DNA from: Streptomyces sp. TRM64462
Lineage (GTDB): Bacteria > Actinomycetota > Actinomycetes > Streptomycetales > Streptomycetaceae
Length of the DNA stretch: 32,819 nucleotides
Assembly (NCBI RefSeq): GCF_013362995.1
Contig: NZ_JABWDV010000145.1
Coordinates: 1-32,819, forward strand
Reading direction: 5' to 3'
The notes beneath the pieces were generated by a model. It did not search any database, was not told the origin of the DNA, and was given only the letters and a program-made list of their open reading frames with translations. The translations under genes were made by a program, and so were the position numbers. This document shows, piece after piece, positions 9,486 through 17,991 of this stretch (position 1 is its first letter; each line of letters begins with the position of its first letter).

Positions 9486-9504
9486 CGGGCGCGGGTGGCG
9501 CCCG
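9486..9504 (-). terminator. Hairpin after the FtsX permease gene
   Basis: CGGGCGC (9486-9492) pairs perfectly with GCGCCCG (9498-9504) around a 5-base loop, starting 2 bases beyond the permease stop codon on the minus strand. No T run follows. The remaining bases back to 9376 hold GC-rich sequence with no clear feature. Confidence 0.5.
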
Positions 9505-9506
9505 TT

Positions 9507-11810
9507 TCAGGCCACCGCGCTGAGCGTGTCCGCGAGCCTGCGCCGGCCGGCGCGGGCGGCGGGGACGGTGGCCAGGGCGGCCGCGCCCAGGACGGCGCCC
9601 GTGACGAGGGCGAGGAGCTGGGCGGCGGACGGGCCGTGGGCGATGCCGGCGCCCATGCCGCTGGTGTGCCCCTGGTGGTCGATGAGCCACCGCGCCAGCG
9701 GTACGCCCAGGGCGGTGCCCGCGGCTGCGGCGGCGAGGGCGGTGGCACCGACAGCGGTCACGGTGACGGCGGTGATCTCGCGGGGCGACAGCCCCATGGC
9801 CTTGAGGGCGAGCAGGTCCCGCTCCCCGTCCCGTACGGTGCCGCCGATCGCCGTGGACACCTCGGTCAGGCCGATCAGCGCGAGGACGGCGATCAGCCCG
9901 GCGACCACACCGCGCAGCGAGGACAGCCGGTCGGCGGGCCCGGACACGACGTGGATGTCCAGGCGGCCCGCCGCGGCGTCGGCCAGTTCGGCGCGTACGG
10001 CCTGCGGGTCGGCGCCGGGGCGGAGCCGTACGTGGTAGAGGGTCGGCTCCAGGGCTGGATCGTTCTCGCGGAGGGTGTCCAGGGATGTGGAGACGACCCG
10101 GCCGCCGTTCTCGGGTTCGATGCTGCGGCCGACGATGTGCAGGATCTGGGGGTGTCCGGCGACGGTGAGCCGCACCCAGTCCCCCACCCGGACGTTCAGG
10201 AGGTCGAGCAGGCCCTGTCCGGCGACGGCCTCGTCCGCGCCGTGCGCGGGGCGGCCCTCGACGACCGAGTACGGATAGGGGTCCTGGCGCGTGCCGAGGC
10301 CGCGCAGCGCGATGGTGCCCGTCTGGCCGGGGACGAGCGCCGCGACCTCCAGGCCCCGGTGGGCGGCGACCACGTCGGGGCTGCGCTGGAGGAGGGCTCG
10401 GGCCTCCCGGTCGCCGACGCCCTCGGCGGGGCGCGCGGTGAGCGCGGCGGGCAGGCCGAGCCGCTCGGGGCGGGAGTCGAAGCGTTCGATGGTGGTCCAG
10501 GCGCCGAGCGCCACAGTGATCAGCAGCAGCGGCAGTGCGAGCCGGGCGACGGTGGCGGGCGTGTGGCGGCCCCGGCCGAAGGCCCGGTGCCAGCCGAGGA
10601 CGAGGGCGGCGGGCACGCCCCGCAGGGCGAGGGCCTGCCGGGCGGCGGCCGACAGTCCGCGCCCGCCCGCCTGCGCCCCGGCGGGTACGGCGGGTACGGG
10701 CGGGACCCGGCCCGCCCGCCAGGCGGCGAGGCCGGTGGCGGCGCCGATGAGGACGACCACGGCGGCGGGTATGCCGAGCAGGGCGGCGGTGTGGCCGGGC
10801 AGCCCCTGCCACACGCCGACCGCGTCACCGAGCCGGCCGGGTATGTGCCGGCCCAGGCCCTGGGTGAGCGCGGTGGCGAGGGCGGCGCCGAGTGCCGCGT
10901 ACGCCAGGTGCTGGGCGAGGAAGACCCGGACGACCTGGCCGGGCGTGAAGCCGATGGCCTTGAGCACGGAGATGTCGCGGAGGTGGCCGCGTACGCGCGT
11001 GCTGATGGCGCCGAACACGGCGAGCGCGGCGGCGGCGAGCGCCCCGAGCCCGAACACGCCGAGGACCTGGCCGATGAGCCGCGTGTCGCCCTGGGCGTCG
11101 GCGCGTGCCTGCTGCCAGGGCGTGACGTCGGTGACGGCGCCCGCGCCGAGCGTGGTGACGGCGCGCTGGACGGCGTACTCGGTGTCGTCGCCGTCGGTGA
11201 GACGGAGCCCGGTGACCCGGCCGGGCAGCCCGGGTGTCGCGCGTACGGCGCCGGCGGGCGCCCATACGGTGCCGGGGCGCTCGCCGGGGTCGTACCGGGG
11301 TTCGGCGGTGTCGGCGACGCCGAGGACGGTGAGGGTGCGGGGTTCGGGGCCGGGGAGTGTGAGGGTGTCGCCGGGTTCGGCGACGAGGGCGGCGGCGAGG
11401 CCGCTGTCGAGGACGACGCCGTCGGGGACGGCCGGGTCCAGCCAGCGGCCTTCGGTGATCAGCGGGCGGCCGGTGGCGGGCGGGGTCGCGGGGGCCGCGC
11501 GCAGTTCGACGGCGGCGCGGGCGCCGCGCGAGGCGACGCTGGTGACGACGGTGTCGTACGGTCCGGCGAGCGTGGCGACGCCGTCGAGCGACGCGAGCCG
11601 GCCGGGGTCGGCCGTGCGCGCGGTGTGGATCCAGACGTGGGCGCCGTTCGATTGCGTGAAGAGCCGCTGCCAGGGGTTGGTGGCGTACCCGAACAGGGCG
11701 GCGGCGAGGAGCAGCGAGGCGACGATGCCGGCGGTGGCGGAGACCAGGAACAGCGCTTCGCCGCGGTGGGTCCGCGAGGAGGCGTGCGCCCAGCGCAGCA
11801 TGGCCCGCAC
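9507..11810 (-). CDS. ABC transporter permease, FtsX/MacB type, two FtsX domains
   Basis: A 767-residue permease with an N-terminal helix (about residues 20-43), a large extracytoplasmic region, a first three-helix FtsX domain (from about LIGQVLGVFGLGALAAAALA), a linking helix, a second extracytoplasmic region and a second three-helix FtsX domain at the C-terminus. KAIGFTPGQVVRVF and KAMGLSPREITAV are the paired cytoplasmic coupling-helix motifs that mark the duplication. The start is GTG at 11808-11810, with AAGGA just upstream inside the end of the ATPase gene; the gap is 5 bases. With the adjacent ATPase it forms a MacB/LolCDE-like mechanotransmission transporter. The substrate is unknown; lipid, antibiotic or signal sensing are all possible. 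Confidence 0.92.
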   Translation of the reverse strand: MRAMLRWAHASSRTHRGEALFLVSATAGIVASLLLAAALFGYATNPWQRLFTQSNGAHVWIHTARTADPGRLASLDGVATLAGPYDTVVTSVASRGARAAVELRAAPATPPATGRPLITEGRWLDPAVPDGVVLDSGLAAALVAEPGDTLTLPGPEPRTLTVLGVADTAEPRYDPGERPGTVWAPAGAVRATPGLPGRVTGLRLTDGDDTEYAVQRAVTTLGAGAVTDVTPWQQARADAQGDTRLIGQVLGVFGLGALAAAALAVFGAISTRVRGHLRDISVLKAIGFTPGQVVRVFLAQHLAYAALGAALATALTQGLGRHIPGRLGDAVGVWQGLPGHTAALLGIPAAVVVLIGAATGLAAWRAGRVPPVPAVPAGAQAGGRGLSAAARQALALRGVPAALVLGWHRAFGRGRHTPATVARLALPLLLITVALGAWTTIERFDSRPERLGLPAALTARPAEGVGDREARALLQRSPDVVAAHRGLEVAALVPGQTGTIALRGLGTRQDPYPYSVVEGRPAHGADEAVAGQGLLDLLNVRVGDWVRLTVAGHPQILHIVGRSIEPENGGRVVSTSLDTLRENDPALEPTLYHVRLRPGADPQAVRAELADAAAGRLDIHVVSGPADRLSSLRGVVAGLIAVLALIGLTEVSTAIGGTVRDGERDLLALKAMGLSPREITAVTVTAVGATALAAAAAGTALGVPLARWLIDHQGHTSGMGAGIAHGPSAAQLLALVTGAVLGAAALATVPAARAGRRRLADTLSAVA

Positions 11811-11815
11811 GGCGG

Positions 11816-12709
11816 TCAGTCCTTCAGCTCGACGACGCGGCGGGCGGTGCCGGACGTCCGGGCGCGGGCCCGGCCGTCGGCGGCGGGGGTGGCGCCGAGG
11901 CGGGCGTCGTCGGTGATCCGGCCGTCGAAGAAGCTGATGACGCGGTCGGCGGCGCTGGCGAGCCGGGCGTCGTGGGTGACGAGGACGATGGTCTGGCCGT
12001 GCTGGTGGAAGCGGGCCAGGAGCCGCATGACCTCGCGGGTGCCCTTGCTGTCGAGGCTGCCCGCGGGTTCGTCGGCGAGGAGCAGCCGGGGGTGGTTGAC
12101 GAGGGCGCGGGCGAGGGCGACGCGCTGCTGTTCGCCGCCGGACAGCTCGCCGGGCATGCTGCGGGCCTTGCCGTCGAGGCCGAGTTCGGCGAGGAGCTTC
12201 TCGCGCTCGGCGCGTGCCTGCTTGGGTGTGGCTCCGGCGAGCAGGGCGGGCAGCTCGACGTTGTCGGCGACGGTGAGGTTCGAGACCAGGTTGAAGAACT
12301 GGAAGACGATGCCGATGCGGCGGCGCCGCTCGACCGCCCAGCGGGCCTCGCTGTACGAGGCGGTGGACTCGCCGTCGAGGGTGATCGTGCCGCTGTCGGG
12401 GCGCTGGAGGCCGCCGAGGAGGTGGAGGAGCGTGGACTTGCCGGCGCCGGAGGGGCCGGTGACGGCGACGAACTCGCCGTGCCGGACGGTCAGGTCGACG
12501 CCGCGTACGGCGTGGACGGGGCCGCCTTCGCCGTGGTGGGTCTTGACGAGGCCCTCCGCCCGGAGCAGGGGTATGCCGTCGCGGTCGTCCGCCGCGGGCG
12601 CGGGGTCGGGGCGGCCTGGCCCGGATGCGGGGGCCGAGGCGGGCGCGGGGGCCGAGGCGGGCGCGGGGGCCGAGGCGGGCGCGGGGTCGGGGCGGTCCGT
12701 GGCGCTCAT
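11816..12709 (-). CDS. ABC transporter ATP-binding protein (MacB/LolD type)
   Basis: A 297-residue ATPase. Walker A GPSGAGKS is at 85-92, Q-loop Q137, signature LSGGEQ at 189-194, Walker B LLLADE around 209-214 and H-loop H246 in VTHDARL. FNLVSNLTVADNVELP after the Q-loop is typical of the MacB/LolD branch. The first 45 residues are unusual: an Ala-Pro-Ser-rich extension made of ASAPAP-type hexapeptides encoded by 18-bp repeats. The ATG overlaps the PadR stop by ATGA, and the permease follows 5 bases downstream, so the three genes form one operon. Confidence 0.93.
   Translation of the reverse strand: MSATDRPDPAPASAPAPASAPAPASAPASGPGRPDPAPAADDRDGIPLLRAEGLVKTHHGEGGPVHAVRGVDLTVRHGEFVAVTGPSGAGKSTLLHLLGGLQRPDSGTITLDGESTASYSEARWAVERRRRIGIVFQFFNLVSNLTVADNVELPALLAGATPKQARAEREKLLAELGLDGKARSMPGELSGGEQQRVALARALVNHPRLLLADEPAGSLDSKGTREVMRLLARFHQHGQTIVLVTHDARLASAADRVISFFDGRITDDARLGATPAADGRARARTSGTARRVVELKD
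12629..12682. repeat. Three-copy 18-bp tandem repeat inside the ATPase gene
   Basis: Three perfect copies of GGGGGCCGAGGCGGGCGC lie in the 5' end of the ATPase gene. In the coding frame they give an Ala-Pro-Ser hexapeptide repeat. The unit length of a multiple of three keeps the frame, so copy number can change without breaking the protein. Confidence 0.9.
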
Positions 12710-13230
12710 CGTCGCTCCTCCAGCTCTTCGATCTCCTCCTGACAGCGCTCCAGCCAGTCCAGGTCGGCCTGGAGGTGCAGCATCGCCCCCTCGATGAGGA
12801 GGTGCGCCGTCCGGTTGTCCCGGTTCTCGGTGGCGGCCAGCTTGGACAGGGTGCGCATGGTGTTGAGGTACTCGCGTCGCTGCTTGTTGATGAGGGTGAT
12901 CTGGTCCGCGAGGCCGGTGCGGGGGGCGAGGGCGAGCTTCATGAAGAACTCGTCCCGGACCCGCGGCTCGTCCGCGGTGTCCTCGAACCAGGCGCGCAGT
13001 GCCTCCTGCCCGGCGGCGGTGAGGCGGTAGATCTTCTTGTTGGGCCGGCTCGACTGGGCGACTTCCTCGCCCTCGATGAGTCCCGACTTCTCCAGCCGGC
13101 CGAGGGTCACGTAGATCTGGCCGACGTTGGGCTGAGGGTACGCGGCACCCAACAGTTGCTCAAGCTCCTGCTTGAGCTCGTAGCCGTGCGCGGGCCCGTC
13201 GGCGAGGAGAGCGAGGAGCTGCATACGCAC
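12706..13230 (-). CDS. PadR-family transcriptional regulator
   Basis: A 174-residue regulator from the GTG at 13228-13230, chosen because AAGGAG lies 10 bases upstream; ATG at 13224 and a longer N-terminus to 13293 are alternatives. It has the PadR winged helix: MQLLALLADGPAHGYELKQEL, then PNVGQIYVTLGRLEKSGLIEGEE and KKIYRLTAAGQEAL. The C-terminal half (VirR-type alpha-helical region, ending EEIEELEERR) is the dimerisation arm. PadR proteins commonly repress adjacent exporter genes and respond to their ligand, so self-regulation of this operon is expected. Two palindromes upstream are candidate operators. Confidence 0.92.
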   Translation of the reverse strand: MRMQLLALLADGPAHGYELKQELEQLLGAAYPQPNVGQIYVTLGRLEKSGLIEGEEVAQSSRPNKKIYRLTAAGQEALRAWFEDTADEPRVRDEFFMKLALAPRTGLADQITLINKQRREYLNTMRTLSKLAATENRDNRTAHLLIEGAMLHLQADLDWLERCQEEIEELEERR

Positions 13231-13252
13231 TCGGGGGGCTCTCCTTCGGTCG

Positions 13253-13265
13253 CGATCCGGGATCG
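13253..13265. promoter_or_regulatory. Perfect palindrome upstream of padR gene (candidate operator)
   Basis: CGATCC-G-GGATCG is a perfect 13-base palindrome starting 23 bases before the PadR start codon and pointing away from it. Its position in the PadR 5' leader suits autoregulation. No binding data can be inferred from sequence alone. Confidence 0.35.
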
Positions 13266-13292
13266 ATGTGCTCTGCGCCCTAGTATCGCCCA

Positions 13293-13307
13293 ATGCCTAA
13301 CAGGTAT
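13293..13307. promoter_or_regulatory. Candidate PadR operator ATGCCT-AAC-AGGTAT
   Basis: The 15-base sequence ATGCCTAACAGGTAT is an inverted repeat matching at 5 of 6 arm positions around AAC. It lies between the divergent PadR and binding-protein genes. Its core CCTAACAGGTA recurs exactly at 14688-14698. Confidence 0.45.
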
Positions 13308-13373
13308 ACATGCCCCTGACCTGACGACGCTGTCCGGTGCCGGTGCTGACGCCGGTGCTCCAGGGAGGAACCT

Positions 13374-14657
13374 ATGCGGTGGACGCGTGCCGCGGGTAGG
13401 GGACTCCTCGTCGCGGTGCTGCTGCTCGTGGGCTCCGTCGCGTCCGGCGTCCCCGGCGACGGCGGGCGGCGGGACGCGGGGCGCGGCCCGGTGACGCTGG
13501 CGACGGCCGGTGACCTCACCGGTTATCTGGGCGCCCTGCTGGACGACTGGAACCGGGCGCGGCCCGGCGAGAAGGTCACGCTCGTGGAGCTGCCGGACTC
13601 GGCGGACGAGACCCGGGCGCAGATGATCACGGACCTGCGGTCGCGGGAGAACCGTTTCGACGTCCTCAACATCGATGTGGCGTGGACGTCGGAGTTCGCC
13701 GCGGCCGGGTGGATCGCGCCGCTGGAGGGGCGGCGGTTCCCGCTGGACGCCTTCCTGCCGCCGGTCGTGGACACGGCGACGTACGACGGGCGGCTGTACG
13801 CCGTCCCGTACGTGACGAACGCGGGCATGCTGTTCTACCGCGCCGACCTGCTGGCGGCGGAGGGCGAGCGGCCGCCGCGCACCTGGGCGGAGCTGGAGCG
13901 GCAGGCGCGGACGGTCGCGCCGAAGCACGGCGTGGGCGGCTACGCGGGGCAGTTCCTGCCGTACGAGGGCCTCACGGTGAACGCCGCCGAGGCGGTGTAC
14001 TCGGCGGGCGGGGCGATCCTGGGCGGTGAGGACGGGCGGCGGGTCGCCGTGGACTCGGCGGCGGCGCGGTCCGGGGTCGGGTTCCTGGCGCGCGGGGTGC
14101 GCGAGGGGTGGATCCCGCGTGAGGCGCTCGCGTTCACGGAGGAGGAGTCCCGGCAGGCGTTCCAGGACGGCCGGCTGCTCTTCCTGCGGAACTGGCCGTA
14201 CGCCTGGGCGGGCGCGTCCGGGCCCGGGTCGAAGGTCGCGGGCCGGTTCGGCGCGGTGCCGCTGCCGGGGCCCGAGGGGCCGGGCACGAGCGTGCTGGGC
14301 GGGTCGAACCTGGCGGTGAGCAGCGGGGCGCGGCATCCTGAGACGGCGGCCGATCTGCTCGCGTATCTGACGAGCGACGCCGTGCAGCGCAGGGTGCTGA
14401 CGGAGGGCGCGCTGCCGCCCGTACGCGCGGGGCTGTACGAGAACGAGGCGCTGGTGCGGCGGTTCCCGTACCTGCCGGCGCTGCGCGAGAGCGTGCTGGC
14501 GGCCCGGCCGCGCCCGAAGAGCCCCCGGTACGACCAGGTGAGCCTGGCCGTGCAGGCGGTCGTGCACGACGCGATGGCGCAGCGGCAGTCGCCGGAGGCC
14601 GCGGTGCGGCGGCTGGCGGACGAGCTGGCCGCGATCGCGGCGCGCGACGGCCGCTGA
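13374..14657 (+). CDS. Orphan extracellular sugar-binding protein (CUT1 type), Ser in lipobox
   Basis: A 427-residue solute-binding protein of the maltose/trehalose class. It has a basic N-terminus, a hydrophobic signal (residues 11-24), then the SBP fold: FDVLNIDVAWTSEFAAAGW, YAVPYVTNAGMLFYR, FLRNWPYAWA and LGGSNLAVSS are recognisable family segments. The ATG follows GGGAGGAACCT. The signal ends LVG-S21 where a lipoprotein would have LVG-C, so it may be secreted free or stay anchored by its signal. No permease is attached: a strong terminator follows, so it is transcribed apart from the glucosidase operon. It might serve the downstream transporter as an alternative binding protein (inference). 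Confidence 0.88.
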   Translation: MRWTRAAGRGLLVAVLLLVGSVASGVPGDGGRRDAGRGPVTLATAGDLTGYLGALLDDWNRARPGEKVTLVELPDSADETRAQMITDLRSRENRFDVLNIDVAWTSEFAAAGWIAPLEGRRFPLDAFLPPVVDTATYDGRLYAVPYVTNAGMLFYRADLLAAEGERPPRTWAELERQARTVAPKHGVGGYAGQFLPYEGLTVNAAEAVYSAGGAILGGEDGRRVAVDSAAARSGVGFLARGVREGWIPREALAFTEEESRQAFQDGRLLFLRNWPYAWAGASGPGSKVAGRFGAVPLPGPEGPGTSVLGGSNLAVSSGARHPETAADLLAYLTSDAVQRRVLTEGALPPVRAGLYENEALVRRFPYLPALRESVLAARPRPKSPRYDQVSLAVQAVVHDAMAQRQSPEAAVRRLADELAAIAARDGR

Positions 14658-14673
14658 CGATCCGCCGACGGAG

Positions 14674-14720
14674 CCAACCCCCGGATACCTAACAGGTAGG
14701 TAACCGGGGGTTGGTTTTTT
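14674..14720 (+). terminator. Rho-independent terminator with a palindromic loop
   Basis: CCAACCCCCGG (14674-14684) pairs perfectly with CCGGGGGTTGG (14704-14714) and is followed by six Ts (14715-14720). It begins 17 bases after the binding-protein stop. The 19-base loop contains its own inverted repeat, TACCT-AAC-AGGTA (14686-14698), a motif shared with the PadR upstream region. Confidence 0.92.
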
Positions 14721-14785
14721 CCGCATCTCCGGGTGGACAAACCGGGATATTCTCCAGTAACTCCCCAGTGTTTATTACCTCGTCA

Positions 14786-14824
14786 TTGACACCAGGTGAA
14801 CCGGCCTACCTAACATGCATGCAT
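14786..14824 (+). promoter_or_regulatory. Candidate promoter and operator of the alpha-glucosidase operon
   Basis: TTGACA (14786-14791) is a consensus -35. TAACAT (14811-14816) is a possible -10 at a long 19-base spacing; CCTAAC at 17 is the alternative. ATGCATGCAT (14815-14824) is a self-complementary repeat overlapping the start region and could be a repressor site. TACCTAACA here repeats the sequence seen in the terminator loop upstream. The region 14721-14785 is unusually AT-rich for this genome. Confidence 0.5.
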
Positions 14825-14856
14825 AACAACCCGCACGCAGAAACGCAGGTCAACGG

Positions 14857-16611
<1,755 letters not shown>

Positions 16612-16630
16612 CACCGAAAGAGGTACGAAG

Positions 16631-17977
16631 ATGACGAGACGACGCTTCACGACGACGGCGTGCTGCTCCGCCCTCACGGTCGCCCTGGCGCTCGGCGCCA
16701 CGGCCTGCGGGGGCGACCCGGTGGGCACGGCGAGCAACGGCGACTCCTCCCTGTCGGGCCAGACCCTGACGGTGGCCGGGGTCTGGTCGGGCGCCGAGCA
16801 GAAGAACTTCCAGAAGGTGCTGGACGCGTTCACCGAGAAGACCGGCGCGCAGACCCGTTTCGTGTCGACCGGTGACAACGTCTCCACGGTCGTCGGCAGC
16901 AAGATCGAGGGCGGCAACGCGCCCGACGTGGTGATGGTCCCGCAGGTCGGCGTGCTCCAGCAGTTCGCCGAGCAGAAGTGGCTGAAGCCGCTGTCGAAGG
17001 CCACGGAGCAGTCCGTCGACACCAACTACGCCCCGGTGTGGAAGAGTTACGGCTCCGTCGACGGCACCCTGTACGGCCTGTACTTCAAGGCGTCCAACAA
17101 GTCGACCGTCTGGTACAGCCCCGAGGCCCTGAACACGGCCGGTGTGCAGCTCCCGAAGACGTACGACGAGCTGCTCACCGCAGGCCGCACCGTCGCCGAC
17201 TCGGGCCTCCCCGCCTTCGCCGTGGCCGGCGAGGACGGCTGGACGCTCACCGACTGGTTCGAGAACATCTACCTCTCGCAGGCCGGCCCGCAGAAGTACG
17301 ACCAGCTCGCCAAGCACCAGATCAAGTGGACGGACCCGAGCGTCGTCGAGGCGCTGAAGACGCTGTCCCGGCTGTTCTCGGACGACAAGCTGCTGGCCGG
17401 CGGCAAGAAGGGCGCCCTCGCCACGGACTTCCCCGGCTCCGTCGAGAAGGTCTTCGGCCCGAAGCCCGAGGCGGGGATGGTGTACGAGGGCGACTTCGTC
17501 GCCGGTGTCGCGAAGGACGAGTTCGGGCGCAAGATCGGCGAGGACGCGAAGTTCTTCCCGTTCCCGCGGGTCGGCACGGGTGAGGCCCCGGTGGTGAGCG
17601 GCGGCGACGCGGCGGTCGTGCTGAAGGACGGCAAGAACCAGGAGGCCGCGATGGCGTTCCTGGAGTACCTGGCGACGCCGGAGGCGGCGGCCGTGTGGGC
17701 GGCCGAGGGCGGCTTCATCTCCCCGAACAAGGCCCTCGACCTCGGCGCGTACGCCGACCCGACGCTGCGCGCCACCGCCCAGTCGCTGATCGACGCCGGG
17801 GACACGGTCCGCTTCGACATGTCGGACCAGGCCCCGGCGGCGTTCGGCGGCACCAAGGGCGCGGGCGAGTGGAAGCTCCTGCAGGACTTCCTGCGCGACC
17901 CGTCGGACCCGGCCGCCACGGCGGCGGCGCTGGAGGCGGCCGCGGCCAAGGCGTACAGCACCGCGAACCAGGGCTGA
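16631..17977 (+). CDS. Lipoprotein sugar-binding protein of ABC importer
   Basis: A 448-residue solute-binding protein. The N-terminus has an RRR motif, a hydrophobic core and a lipobox ending ATA-C26, so it is predicted to be lipid-anchored to the outer face of the membrane. Family segments include NAPDVVMVPQVGVLQQFAEQ, YGLYFKASNKSTVWYSPE and GGFISPNKALDL, as in oligosaccharide-binding proteins of the CUT1 class. An AAAGAGG precedes the ATG. It lies between the cytoplasmic glucosidase and the two permease genes, 14 bases before the first of them, and is the likely dedicated receptor of this importer. Confidence 0.93.
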   Translation: MTRRRFTTTACCSALTVALALGATACGGDPVGTASNGDSSLSGQTLTVAGVWSGAEQKNFQKVLDAFTEKTGAQTRFVSTGDNVSTVVGSKIEGGNAPDVVMVPQVGVLQQFAEQKWLKPLSKATEQSVDTNYAPVWKSYGSVDGTLYGLYFKASNKSTVWYSPEALNTAGVQLPKTYDELLTAGRTVADSGLPAFAVAGEDGWTLTDWFENIYLSQAGPQKYDQLAKHQIKWTDPSVVEALKTLSRLFSDDKLLAGGKKGALATDFPGSVEKVFGPKPEAGMVYEGDFVAGVAKDEFGRKIGEDAKFFPFPRVGTGEAPVVSGGDAAVVLKDGKNQEAAMAFLEYLATPEAAAVWAAEGGFISPNKALDLGAYADPTLRATAQSLIDAGDTVRFDMSDQAPAAFGGTKGAGEWKLLQDFLRDPSDPAATAAALEAAAAKAYSTANQG

Positions 17978-17991
17978 GGCGGCAGTTCACC

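Noticed and set aside
9376..10812. Long upstream extension of the small zinc-binding-like gene
   Set aside because: The extension is antisense-like noise in another frame of the FtsX permease gene on the same strand; the ATG at 9375 has a ribosome site and gives a family-sized protein.
9495..12797. 1100-codon open frame on the plus strand
   Set aside because: It is antisense to the permease, ATPase and PadR genes, which have clear motifs; the frame is Gly/Ala/Arg/Asp-rich low complexity with no family signal.
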